A stretch of 64,000 nucleotides of DNA from Nephrocerus scutellatus (Eukaryota; Arthropoda; Insecta; Diptera; Pipunculidae). A program made the translations under genes and the position numbers. The stretch covers positions 78,647,767 to 78,711,766 of the forward strand of contig OX352761.1 of NCBI GenBank assembly GCA_947095585.1, read 5' to 3'. The notes under the pieces were generated by a model. The model saw only the letters and a list, made by a program, of their open reading frames with translations. It did not search any database and was not told the origin of the DNA. Shown piece by piece: positions 35,863-46,447 of this stretch (positions are counted from its first letter, which is position 1; every line of letters starts with the position of its first letter).

Positions 35863-38614
35863 AAACAGGGTTTACGGGGCTTACATTGAAAACTCCGAAA
35901 AAGCTGGAAAAGGCGAACGAATGTTGCTCCAGAAATGTTTTCCTACGGGTGATACCATAACAAATCGGTTTTGTCGCATATCAGAAAGTCAACTTTCACA
36001 ACAAAAAAAATTACCCAGACAAGTATGTACTCGTATAGTTAATAAATCAACCACAAAAGGAAATATTAAAACCTCTATAAGAAAACAAAATAATAAAAAC
36101 CCATAAAAAATATTTCCACCTGTCCCCTGGTTTAGGTCACCGTCTAAGAAAGCTTATATATTGGGGTATTAAATTATTAGCCCCCAAAATCTAAATTAAA
36201 TAATATTCTAAATTATACATCTGTTTCCTTTTCTCTCAGAGATTACGAGAGTTAAGAAAAGCGATATATCCAATTCAACAACCAATACAATAAATACGAA
36301 AATAATTATTTCTATCAGTCCTTCTTGTTCAAGGAGTTACTAGAGGTAGGAAAAAGTATAAACGAAAAAAATTAAACCAAATAATAGGTCAATCTTAACA
36401 TTAAAGATAAAGATAATAATTAATAACTTTCTAAAGTACGGAAAAAAATAATCATAGTCGGTTTAAAATAAAAAAACACCTAAAAGTTATTGAATTTTCA
36501 AACTACTATCTTTCTTCTTTTTTCTCAAGGGTTTACTAGAGGTAAGAAAAAAAAAATATAGAACATCTCACTAAAATTTTACAAAAACATTATGTCACAT
36601 AATTTAATCCTTTAGCAAAAAAAATAAAATATTTCAAGAAAAACAAAAGCGTCATCATCAAAACTAAAAAAAATTGTTAACGAGCCCTTATTTGTGCATC
36701 TCTCTCTCTCTCTCCCAGCCGTGAACGCTGCGAATCAGCAGATGTCCTATGCACCCTTCTTTCCTGTCACTCAGGTCAAACTTAATGCTCATTAAGGATG
36801 AATAGACCAAGGGAGGCACTCATTGGTCTTAATTTCTGTAATTAAGTTATACAAAAGAAATGAGCTAAGTCTGCTACCAAACAAACAAAATCAAAAAAAA
36901 AAATTCAAACAAATCAAAAAAAAGTTTCAAAGTGTAATTATATGTTTATCGTTTCGTCAAACTGTCAGGTATGTTACTGGTCAAGTAATCAGCCAACGCA
37001 AAAATTCCTGCAATTCCTAGTACACCCAAAAACAGTTCGAGGAACGATAGAAAACAGTAACGTTACAATTTTCTTTGTCTGAGTCCAGCGGGTGACCAGA
37101 GAAAGAATATTCCCACTAATTGAATGAACATGGAGGATCATCGGTCAGGTATCCGACAGTTATACGCCAGATCGCCTGCATTTCCTGATGATCTTATCTG
37201 ATCAACTTCATGACATTGGTCAAGTATCCAGCTATATTACGCCAGATCACTTGTAATTCCTGATCCTCTGAGTCGACTTCCCTACATGGGCTACCAAGCA
37301 AAACTAAAACTAATGTCGCTACCAAGCAAAACTGATAACTAAAGTCGCTACCAAGCAAAACTAAAAACTAAAGTCTGTATTAAACTAAAACTAAAAGTCG
37401 CTACCAAGCAAAACTAAGACTAAAGTCGCTACCAAGCAAAACTAAAAACTAAAGTAGCTACCAAGCAAAACTAAAAACTAAAGGTCGCTACCAAGCAGAA
37501 CTAAAACTAAAGTCGCTACCAAGCAAAACTAAGACTAAAGTCGCTACCAAGCAAAACTAAAAACTAAAGTAGCTACCAAGCAAAACTAAAAACTAAAGGT
37601 CGCTACCAAGCAGAACTAAAACTAAAAGTCGCTACCAAGCAAAACTAAAAACTAAAGGTCGCTACCAAGCAAAACTAAAAACTAAAGGTCGCTACCAAGC
37701 AGAACTAAAACTAAAAGTCGCTACCAAGCAAAACTAAAAACTAAAGGTCGCTACCAAGCAATATTCGCAACCCGAAGTATCCAAACAAAAATATCTAAAA
37801 AACCTTCAGTTGTTTAGAAGAAAAATCAAATTAAACAAAAAAAATTAATTTGGATAGGTCTTCCCAAAAATCAAACGGTTTAAACACACTTGTACCCATT
37901 AAGCTGTTAAGTTTCACTTACCACAACTCGGTCATTTCCATAATGAAAGAAAAATATTTAAAGAAAGTTAAGTGTTATCATTCTGTTAACCTGCAAAGCG
38001 TTCGACCGGTCAGACAATTTGCTATTAAAAGCAATTCCTGCAATTCCAGGTCCGACACAGACAGTTCTGAACGAAAGAAAACTAATCAAAAGAAACGAAA
38101 CTATGCTTTAATGAAGATAAGTCCCAGAGATTACAATCTGACCAGTGACATCGGTCAAGTCACCGGCAGTCATACGCCAGTGTACTTGCAATTCCGTGTG
38201 CCCTCTAGTCAAAGAAACAAATAGAAGATAGTTAATGTTGTTCGCGTCATCGATCCGTCAGGCATATGACCGGGTAGGTATGCAGCCAACGCTTAGCACG
38301 ACCTACACTCCACGTCCACCGTACGTAAATCAAGGACCGAGACGACCAATTTCAAGGTGACACTGCTCTTAATCAATCCAGAATGAAAATAAAAGTGAGA
38401 ATTTAGAAGAAAAACTATGGGATCAGAATCAAGAGAAATTTGGGTCTTAACCTCAACGGGCTAAGTAACATTTGAGACGAAACTACTGTTGGGTACCCGA
38501 ACGGGGTGGCTAGCTACCAACTCGTTCAATTATTGGGGAATTTCCGTTAGAGATTTAAAAAGGAATCCCGACTGATGTCAGAACCCTTTCGGGACCCAAG
38601 TTGGGCGCCATTTA
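35863..38614 (-). other. internal region 2, non-coding
   Basis: Very similar to internal region 1, with two extra segments: about 100 bp at 36281-36380, and about 155 bp at 38090-38245 that holds another copy of the GGTCAAGT...ACGCC motif. The primer site is at 38592-38610. No coding region is evident. Confidence 0.75.
37286..37762. repeat. about 29-bp minisatellite, copy 2
   Basis: Counterpart of 31728-32226, one unit shorter near 37400 and otherwise in the same variant order. It therefore duplicated along with the whole internal region. Confidence 0.85.
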
Positions 38615-41600
38615 TGTAATGTTATAAATAGCCATCATATTATTTGTATTTTGAGGCGGTCTGGGATGGAGCGACTATAGGCGGCAAGCACGACAAGCGA
38701 TGCTCTGTGCTAGCTCGTCGGGATGTGGGGGGGTTCTTGCCTGCCACTCACCCATTTTTTTCATTACATAAAATTTTGCGTGCACTATGCGGCAAAGAAG
38801 CCAAAAGGAAATAAATAAATACGAGCAAAACCCGTAGAGGAATAAAAAAAAAAGCAACAAAAAACTGTTACATGCCACGGCTGGAGCTGGTAAGAGGAAA
38901 AACCTGGCGAGTCAAAAGGGAACCCATGACTGTCCTTGCCCACTAATGAGCGCAGCTTACCTTAGGGGATCAAGCAGGAGGAGAGAGAGACGCCAGAAAA
39001 GTGTTAATAACGACACATTGTAAATTCCATTTTTCAAATACAAATTTTTTATTATTTTTTTCTTGTTTGTTGAATATATATATATATATATATATGTATC
39101 GAAAAGCATATAATCCTGGGGTACTATTAATAATGTAAGATACGTTCTTATTTCAAAAAAAAAATAATTTAGCAGTGTATCAAAAAAAAATAGCATTTAT
39201 TTTTTATTACTTTTTTAATATCAAAACAACCATTTGCATTGTCCTAGCATTAACGTAAATATATATCTTTTCTAAAAAATTTTTTTTTTTTAGTGATATA
39301 TAGCAAAAAGGTATTATTTCAACCATAAATATAATAGAAAATAAGCGTCCTAGTATTAAGGTAAGTTCCGTTTTCGTAAACAAAAAAAATTTGAACAGTG
39401 TAGTAAAAGTAGCATATTTTTACATTTTTTTAATATTAAAACAACCATTAGTGTTGTCATAGTATTAAGGTAAATTCCGTTTTCATAAACAAAAAAAATT
39501 TAAATGGTGTAGCAAAAGTATCATTTTTCTTTGTTTTAATGTCAAACAACAATTAGTGTTATTCTAGTATATTAAGATCAATATATCTTTTCAAATAAAA
39601 AAATTTTTAGTGATATAAAACAAAAGGTATTATTTTAATCATAAATGTACTAGGAAATGGGCGTTCTAATATTTAGGTGTCTTTTTTTTTAAACCAAAAA
39701 AAAATTAAATAGTGTAACAAAAAAAAAGTATAATTTCTTTTGGTTTCTTTTCCCTTTTTTTCTCTAATAATTTACAAATAAATAGTTTACCTTCTTAAGC
39801 AAGGGTAACCCTGCACATCTCCTTCGGCAGCGCTGACGAGAATGATGATGAGGACCTGTGGGTTCAATGGTTATGTTGATTAACAAATTACTCATAGTAG
39901 GTATCTACAACCTTCGACAACTATCTTCGACGTGTGGCTAGGGCCACACTGTTCATAAACTCAACACGTATTTCGACACGTATCCTTTTTTTTCTTTGTA
40001 CAAATTCCCCCGTTTTTTTTTTTTATAAACTATATAAACTGGTCTAAAGCCTGGGTCCTCAATAAGCCGGAGCTGGTAATGACGGTGCTTTGCTTTCCTA
40101 GACTAGGTGCCGGGAAAAGACGACTGCAGGAGTAGGCGGAAGACGGGTGATTTCCGTGGTGTTCTTTTGTAGCATGGTTAAGTTCGATTCAATTTTCCTC
40201 TTCAGAAACTTTGATGGGACGGCGGCCATTTTGTAGTGGCACGATGGCTGGCACAATTTTTCAATTTAAAAAAAAAACACATGTAATGCTTTGTATTTAA
40301 ATTATCGAAATATAAAAGTTAAATTTTTGAATGCGAAACTTTGCTTATTTAAATTTTTCCAGAAAACAAACTAGAAGAAATACACTGTTCATTTTGGTGA
40401 CCCAGATAATTCGTGATGGTTCCATTTCTAACTAATTTTTCCTTTTAGGAAGCTTGATGGGCAGCGGTCATTTTGTGGCTGACTGGCGTTGTAATGGATG
40501 GCACAATTTTCAATTTAAAAAAAAACATGTAATGTTTTGTATTTAAATTATCGAAATATAACAATTAAATTTTGAATGCGAAACTTTGCTTAAATAAATT
40601 TTCAGACAACTACAAAAATCACACTGTCCATTTTTGCGACGCGGACTGTTTATCATGATGAGTTAGAATTTCTGATGACCGAGCCCTACGGCTAGAAAAT
40701 GAATTTTTCCTTTTAGGAAGCTTGATGGGTAGCGGCCATTTTGTGGCTGACTGGCGTTGTAATGGAGCGCAAAATTTTCCATTTTTAATAAAAAACACAT
40801 GTAATGCTTTGTATTTAAATTACCAAAATATAAAAATTAAATTTTGAATGCGAAACTTTGCTTAAATGAATTTTCAGAAAACAACTATAAGAATTACAAT
40901 GTCTATTTTTGCGACGCTGACTGTATATCATGATGAGTTAGAATTTCTGATGACCGAGCCCTAGGGCTAGAAAATGCGCACTGTGTAACTTTTCGGTATG
41001 TATAATAGTAAAATAATTCGTGATGATTCCATTTCTAATGAATTTTTCCTTTTAGGAAGCTTGATGGGCAGCGGCCATTTTGTGGCTGACTGGCGTTGTA
41101 ATGGAGCGCACAATTTTCAATTTTTAATAAAAAACACATGTAATGCTTTATTTAAATTACCGAAACATAAAAATAAAATTTTGAATGCGAAACTTTGCTT
41201 AAATAAATTTTCAGAAAAAAAACTATTGCGCTGACTGCTCGGTATCACGATATCAATCTCCCTCCCCACGACCTAACGCCACGGCGACTACATACTGACT
41301 GCCTCCACTTGATCTCTTTGTCGATCCACATCTCGTGTGTACTGCCCAATTTTCACTTCGCTACGTTGCAGCCGACCGAACTCTCTCTTTAAATTTGTTT
41401 TCTCATGCTTGCTGTTGCCCATCACTTGTTGGTTGTTGGTGCATTGGCACTGAGTGTCAAATCGAGAATTTGAGGTGGTCAACCCAGTAAGAGGGGGGGG
41501 GGGTTTATTAATGCAATACTCCACTACTCCTGATCAGGAAATATTTCGACATTACTAGAGGTGTCGAAATAAATTTTCGTGTTCGAGACGTAGGAAATGT

Positions 41601-41771
41601 TCCGTTGATTAACAAAAATTCCAATAATTGGAATTTATGCTCAGGCAACTTAATAAGGCGTACGGGTATGCGCTCTAAATGGGCATTCAAGTGTGTTACT
41701 ACAGGAGTATTACGTTAGGGAATAATGGGTGCTTATAATTATTATTTTTTCTAATTGCGGTCGCCACCACA
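38615..41771 (-). repeat. LTR copy 3 (3.16 kb)
   Basis: The outermost LTR ends CACCACA at 41771 and is followed by CCAT. It has an extra sub-repeat unit (40680-40990) and a 233-bp segment at 41393-41625 that is absent from copies 1 and 2. Confidence 0.85.
41393..41625. repeat. segment unique to LTR copy 3
   Basis: It lies between TTTAAA and TAATTGG, which are adjacent in copies 1 and 2. It contains a run of 10 G at 41494-41503. No terminal repeats are seen. It may be an insertion here, or sequence lost from the other two copies. Confidence 0.6.
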
Positions 41772-41775
41772 CCAT

Positions 41776-42047
41776 TTAGGTGAGAAATAAAACATTTCTC
41801 TGTTATTAAAAAAACAAGCAGATAATTTTTTTGATTTGACAGATCTGATCAGAGAAAACAATTATCGGATTTCTCGAAGCTCGGATTTCTCCGACATAAA
41901 AAAAAACACGGCCAAGTGTGATCTTTTACTACTTTGGATTTGATTGGATTTCTTAATGGAATTCATTACACAATAAAAAATAACTTTGACTAAAACCAAC
42001 ACTGATGTGCGATTTAAAGCAGAGAAACTATGTTTGGCTGTTTGTCG
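41776..42047. other. AT-rich flank, nothing recognised
   Basis: Flanking DNA to the right of the CCAT duplication. I see no ORF with protein-like content. Confidence 0.4.
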
Positions 42048-42280
42048 TGGAATCTTGCGATTAATTTTTAACCCACTTCCCAAAGCCCGATTTTATTGAA
42101 ACTTTTTATATATGTGTATTTCCGGCTACATCACTTTCTATTAAAATTTGGTAGTGATCGGTCCCCGAGGGGGCTCCCATAAATTCTTTTTTTAAAAATT
42201 TACTCGATTTTCTTCAAATTTAATGCTTTTATATTAACTTGCCTGTGCCTGTCTGTCTTTTTGTCTTTCTGTCGGTTTTT
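42048..42280 (+). repeat. fragment of the homopolymer-inserted element
   Basis: It resembles 12085-12305: TTTTTAACCCACTTCCC, then CCCGATTTTATTGAAA, then a GTGTATTTCCGG unit. It ends near TATTAACTTGCC, out of order relative to the other copies. It is a partial or rearranged copy. Confidence 0.6.
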
Positions 42281-42299
42281 GTTACACTTTTTTCATTAC

Positions 42300-42985
42300 A
42301 AATCTGAGGTAAGTCTCGTATGCGTTTTTAGGGTAGGACTTTTAGGGTGGTCTTTAGGTGGTCTGTAGGGCGGTCATCAGAGAGTATTGAGGGAGTCTTA
42401 AGGAGTTATTGAGGAGGTCTTGTGATGGATCTTTAGGGCGGTTTACGGGAGTCTTGTGGTGAACATGCAGTGGTCTAGATGGGGGTTTGAGATGGTCTTG
42501 GCGTGGGTTTTTCGGAGATATAAAGGAATCTCGAGTAATGCTTATAAAGGTTTGAAAGTGTCTTGAGTAGGGTCTTAAGAGGATTCTTAAGGGAATCTTG
42601 AGGGGTTTAAAAGGAGACTTGAGGGGGTTTGACAGAGCCTTAAGTGGGCTCTTAGGAGGGTTTTAAGGGAATATTGAGCAGGGTCTTGAGGTGGTTTTGA
42701 AAGGGGTTCTTAGGTGGTCTTGAGTAGGGTCTTAAGATGGTTTTGTGGAGCTCTTAAGGGGATTTAATGAGGTCTTGAGGAGTTTTTTGGAGTGGTCGTG
42801 GGGTGGTCTTGAGAGAGTCGTTAGGGGGTCCTAATTCGGGACCTAACGTGGTCTGAACGGGGTCTTAAGAGTGGCCTTCAGAGGGTCTTGAGGGCGGTTT
42901 GAGGAGTGTCTTCAGATGGTCTTTAGTGGGGTGTTTAGTTGGACTTGAGGATGGCTTAAGGTAGTTCTGAGTGGGTCTTGGGGGT
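42300..42985 (+). repeat. degenerate G-rich minisatellite
   Basis: Units of roughly 12-20 bp of the type GGTCTTGAGGGGG or GGTCTTAAGGGGA recur over about 680 bp with strong variation. One strand is G/T-rich with very few C. It carries no ORF. Confidence 0.8.
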
Positions 42986-43111
42986 GTAAGGACGAAATTT
43001 AGGCATCAAATTTCGTCTTCAACCCACTAACTCGAAAATTTGTGCATCAAATTTCATCATAAACCCACTGTGCGCACATGAACAACACTAAACCAGCACA
43101 GCACCACAGCC
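42986..43111. repeat. short imperfect direct repeat
   Basis: Two copies of GCATCAAATTTCRTC followed by AACCCACT lie about 45 bp apart (43003-43030 and 43043-43070). Nothing else is recognised. Confidence 0.5.
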
Positions 43112-43408
43112 AAAGTACGGAGGTGGCAAAATGTGGAATGGAAAATTCCCAAGCAACCAAAGGAAAAGCCACAACAACAGAAGCGAAAACGAGCATAGCA
43201 ACACAGCCAACGCAGCGTGCACATACGCAAAGTTCGGAGGTGGCAGAATGTGGAAAATTTCCAAACGACCAACGGTGCACAACCGAAGGGGAAACATCAA
43301 CAACACGAGAGATTTGAGGGAGCTGCATAGCTACAAAGCTGCAAAGTCCACTGTTGCGACGAGATGAGAAGTTTCTCAAAAGAAGAAAACTTTTAAAATA
43401 ATTGAAAC

Positions 43409-43595
43409 TGTTAAGACCCAAGTTACTTTACTTGGATAGGATCTTAGGTACATAAACCTAGATCTGATTGAGAATACAATCAATGTGGGAAATACATTCT
43501 TCTCACGATAGGAGAAAATGCAATGTAAGCATAATTTGGCATAATGCTGCGATTGTCGTCTGCCTGATATGAGCAACCTTGAACGAGAGTTCAAC
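43409..43595 (-). repeat. deleted LTR copy in the duplicate
   Basis: It has the same termini as the LTR at 45776-46330, with the flanking GAAAC at 43404-43408. An internal deletion of about 370 bp joins GATCTGATTGAG to an AATGTGGGAAAT block. The terminus reads TTAACA here, not TAAACA. Confidence 0.8.
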
Positions 43596-43713
43596 ATTCT
43601 GCCCGCGTTGAACAGAAGGTTCAACATATCAATGATAAGTGAATTTAATTATTTAACTATGGATTACTATTTTTAATATATAGGAGTATTCTATTTAAGT
43701 TGCTTGAACTTAA

Positions 43714-45451
43714 TCATTCATCAATGTTAATGACGAATCTGCCTTCGGGATGGTTCGGCGTCATGGGAACATCACTTCGGGCCCTCGGGATTGGAACTGG
43801 CTTGATAATTTTCCTCGGCTTTCGGTAGCACTGTACGCATAGAAAAATCAAAATAGAGACTGCAATTAGTACCCCAATGATTCCGATGCTATGGTGGATG
43901 TCATGGTGTTGGAGGTTAATTGGCAAGGTATCTTGAAATCTTTGAATGGTTTGCTTCAGCGCTTCGATTTCGGCTTCATGGCGATGGTAAGCAGGGAGAG
44001 ACACATTTTGCGTGGTATTTTGATCAGGAATAATGACATCCGTGAGGTTGCTTAGCGGTAGGTATGACATCCTCATGACTGAAGGAAATATATTATGCCC
44101 CCGTATGGTCAGAAACTCTTGCTTCATGATGCAGTCCGGTTCTAGCTTTGCTATTCCTGAGCCTTGAATGGTAAGATGAGTTGTATTTGGACCACATACT
44201 ATATTTAGAGTTGATACTTTTGCAAGGCGTAAATCCATTCATTTGGATTGTGCAGCTGAATCCAATGAGGCCCTTCACCTGACCTTTGTCTTTGGCAGCT
44301 GTGCCAATCGGGAATATGGTTAAAAAGTGAAATTTCGCACGCACTAGCGATTGAGCCCTTATGATGTAAAGGACCTTGTTCTCCTTGATTAGTAGATGCA
44401 CAACCTTTTACACCTTCTTCGGAGAGAGAGTAGTACTGATCTCGATGTAGGTTTATTATAAGAAATGGCGATGTTGGTCGTATTTCGGAGAAGTTTTCAT
44501 CTACAAGTACTGGTACTGGAATCACATGAAATAATTCGAATGGTTCGGCTGATATCATTGGTATCCTGATTTTAAAAATTGCGTGATTTGGTAGAATTCT
44601 TCCTTCAATAGTCATTAAATTGTATAGGTTAGTTAGATCCAAGATTGCTGTCGGAAGTCTTAGGTCCGAAGGTAAGTGTTCCATTATGCGTCGTAGCTCC
44701 TGGCTTAGCTGAGATGGGGGTAACTGGAATTTATGCTCAGGCAACTTAATAAGTAAATAGTCATTAAATTGTATAGGTTAGTTAGATCCAAGATTGCTGT
44801 CGGAAGTCTTAGGTCCGAAGGTAAGTGTTCCATTATGCGTCGTAGCTCCTGGCTTAGCTGAGATGGGGGTAACAACAATGGGCTAATTTTTCCATGTTGA
44901 CTGTGAGCAATAACGTCTAAGAGAGAGGCTTGGATACGTTGAAAATTTGTTGTGCTAGTCAAAGTTTGTATTGCAAGGGAGATAAATATGCTTGACAATT
45001 TTTCTTGTTGAACTTCCTTAGCTATATTGTCGATTCGAGTTTTTAATTCATCAATGCTGTAGGTTATTGCTTCAAAATGTTGGGATATCGCCTCTTGATT
45101 TCGATTCATAAGATGTACCGTGGCTGCGAGGAATGATGTCTGATTCTTCATGTAAGATAGTAAGTGCTATTCGTTTTCCTGCAGTCCGTCGATTGTATTT
45201 GACATTTGCTCGGCATATTCGGAATCCAAAACACCAAACAATGCATTGGCTACATTTCCCACTAGATTTAAGGCTCCCCGTTTTATTCGAGTTGGGATAG
45301 AGGTGTGCGACAATAGGTCATTGGTAGTTACGAGTTCCTTTGTAAGATGCTGAATTTTACACTGCTCCTTCGGGTTCATTTTACTGCACAGACCTTCCAG
45401 GAAGAAACTGGCATTCTGGACGAGCCTTAGTTCCTTGGCATAAAGTTGCAT
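43714..45451 (-). pseudogene. env-like gene, duplicated copy
   Basis: This is a copy of the env-like region of the BEL element, described at 46448. It lacks the N-terminal signal sequence but keeps the basic cleavage-like site and the hydrophobic stretch after it (45300-45200), a helical region, and the C-terminal membrane segment (about 43880-43820). Frame changes occur near 45155, 44740 and 44230. Both copies share a 125-bp direct duplication around a 29-bp foreign piece (44600-44875). The two copies have different additional lesions. Confidence 0.75.
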
Positions 45452-45475
45452 ATCATATCATATCATGGCATATGA

Positions 45476-45775
45476 GCCAAAGTACGGAGGTGGCAAAATG
45501 TGGAATGGAAAATTCCCAAGCAACCAAAGGAAAAGCCACAACAACAGAAGCGAAAACCAGCATAGCAACACAGCCAACGCAGCGTGCACATAAGCAAAGT
45601 TCGGAGGTGGCAGAATGTGGAAAATTTCCAAACGACCAACGGTGCACAACCGAAGGGGAAACATCAACAACACGAGAGATCTGAGGGAGCTGCATAGCTA
45701 CAAAGCTGCAAAGTCCACTGTTGCGACGAGATGAGAAGTTTCTCAAAAGAAGAAAACTTTTAAAATAATTGAAAC
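45476..45775. other. flank of BEL element, probably older BEL LTR
   Basis: This 300-bp segment ends in GAAAC, the target duplication. On the far side of the BEL element the same DNA continues at 53969, which leads into the older BEL fragment. It is therefore probably part of that fragment's 3' LTR. ORFs on both strands appear here by chance. Confidence 0.5.
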
Positions 45776-46330
45776 TGTTTAGACCCAAGTTACTTTACTT
45801 GGATAGGATCTTAGGTACATAAACCTAGATCTGATTGAGGTATGATACACTTAGTTCAAACCAAGTGTATCCAACGAATCCTAAAACGTCAAGTAAAAGA
45901 GTTCTAGTTTGGTAGGTAGATTAATAACGACTTCGTTTATTCATTAAAATTTGACTCAATTTATACTAAAAATTACTTACAATACAAATACGAATACAAT
46001 ACAAATAACATACAAATAACATAAACTGCTTCGTTGCATATTCCGTTAAGCAGAAAACAGAACAGCAATTGCAGCGATAACAAAAGTATGTTCCCAACAT
46101 ACTCCATTTACCAAAGGTAGAGATAAAGTATGTTCGCAACATGCTCTCGTTACAAAAATGTGAACTTCGCTCAAGGTGCTAACGACAGCCGAAATGCAAT
46201 GCTAGCAAAATCGGCAATGTGGGAAATTCATTCTTCTCACGATAGGAGAAAATGCAATGTAAGCATAATTTGGCATTATGCTGCGATTGTCGTCTGCCTG
46301 ATATGAGCAACCTTGAACGAGAGTTCAACA
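45776..46330 (-). repeat. 3' LTR of BEL element
   Basis: 555 bp. It differs from the 5' LTR mainly by about 93 bp absent there (around 46150-46270). The purine-rich GCGGGCAGAA on the minus strand just before its start can serve as the polypurine tract. Confidence 0.85.
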
Positions 46331-46447
46331 TTCTGCCCGCGTTGAACAGAAGGTTCAACATATCAATGATAAGTGAATTTAATTATTTAACTATGGATTA
46401 CTATTTTTAGTATATAGGAGTATTCTATTTAAGTTGCTTGAACTTAA

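Larger units (their letters stand above)
27509..41771 (-). mobile_element. three-LTR tandem non-autonomous LTR retrotransposon
   Basis: The layout is LTR (27509-30407), internal (30408-32933), LTR (32934-35862), internal (35863-38614), LTR (38615-41771). In minus orientation every LTR starts TGTGGTGGCGACC and ends CATTACA. The outer ends are flanked by CCAT (27505-27508 and 41772-41775). TAAA and then TGGCGCCCAACTTGGG follow the LTR end in both internal regions, a near match to the tRNA-Lys primer site. No gag or pol is present, so it depended on another element. Large LTRs with a structured non-coding core resemble LARD elements. Confidence 0.85.
43112..45466 (-). repeat. tandem duplicate of env end, LTR and flank
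   Basis: This block repeats 45476-48204 in direct orientation: flank (43112-43408), LTR (43409-43595) and env-like sequence (43714-45451). The LTR copy has lost about 370 bp. The join at 45452-45476 contains CATATCATATCATATCATGG, a short slippage-like run. Flanking DNA outside the LTR is included, so the duplication happened after integration. Confidence 0.8.

Noticed and set aside
27509..41771. Plus-strand orientation of the three-LTR element
   Set aside because: In plus orientation no primer site follows the LTR and no purine tract precedes it. The minus orientation gives a Lys-like primer site at both junctions.
43047..43421. ORF of 124 codons and overlapping ORFs on both strands
   Set aside because: They occur on both strands and several frames of a flank segment that probably is LTR. 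The paired copy at 45453-45788 ends differently.
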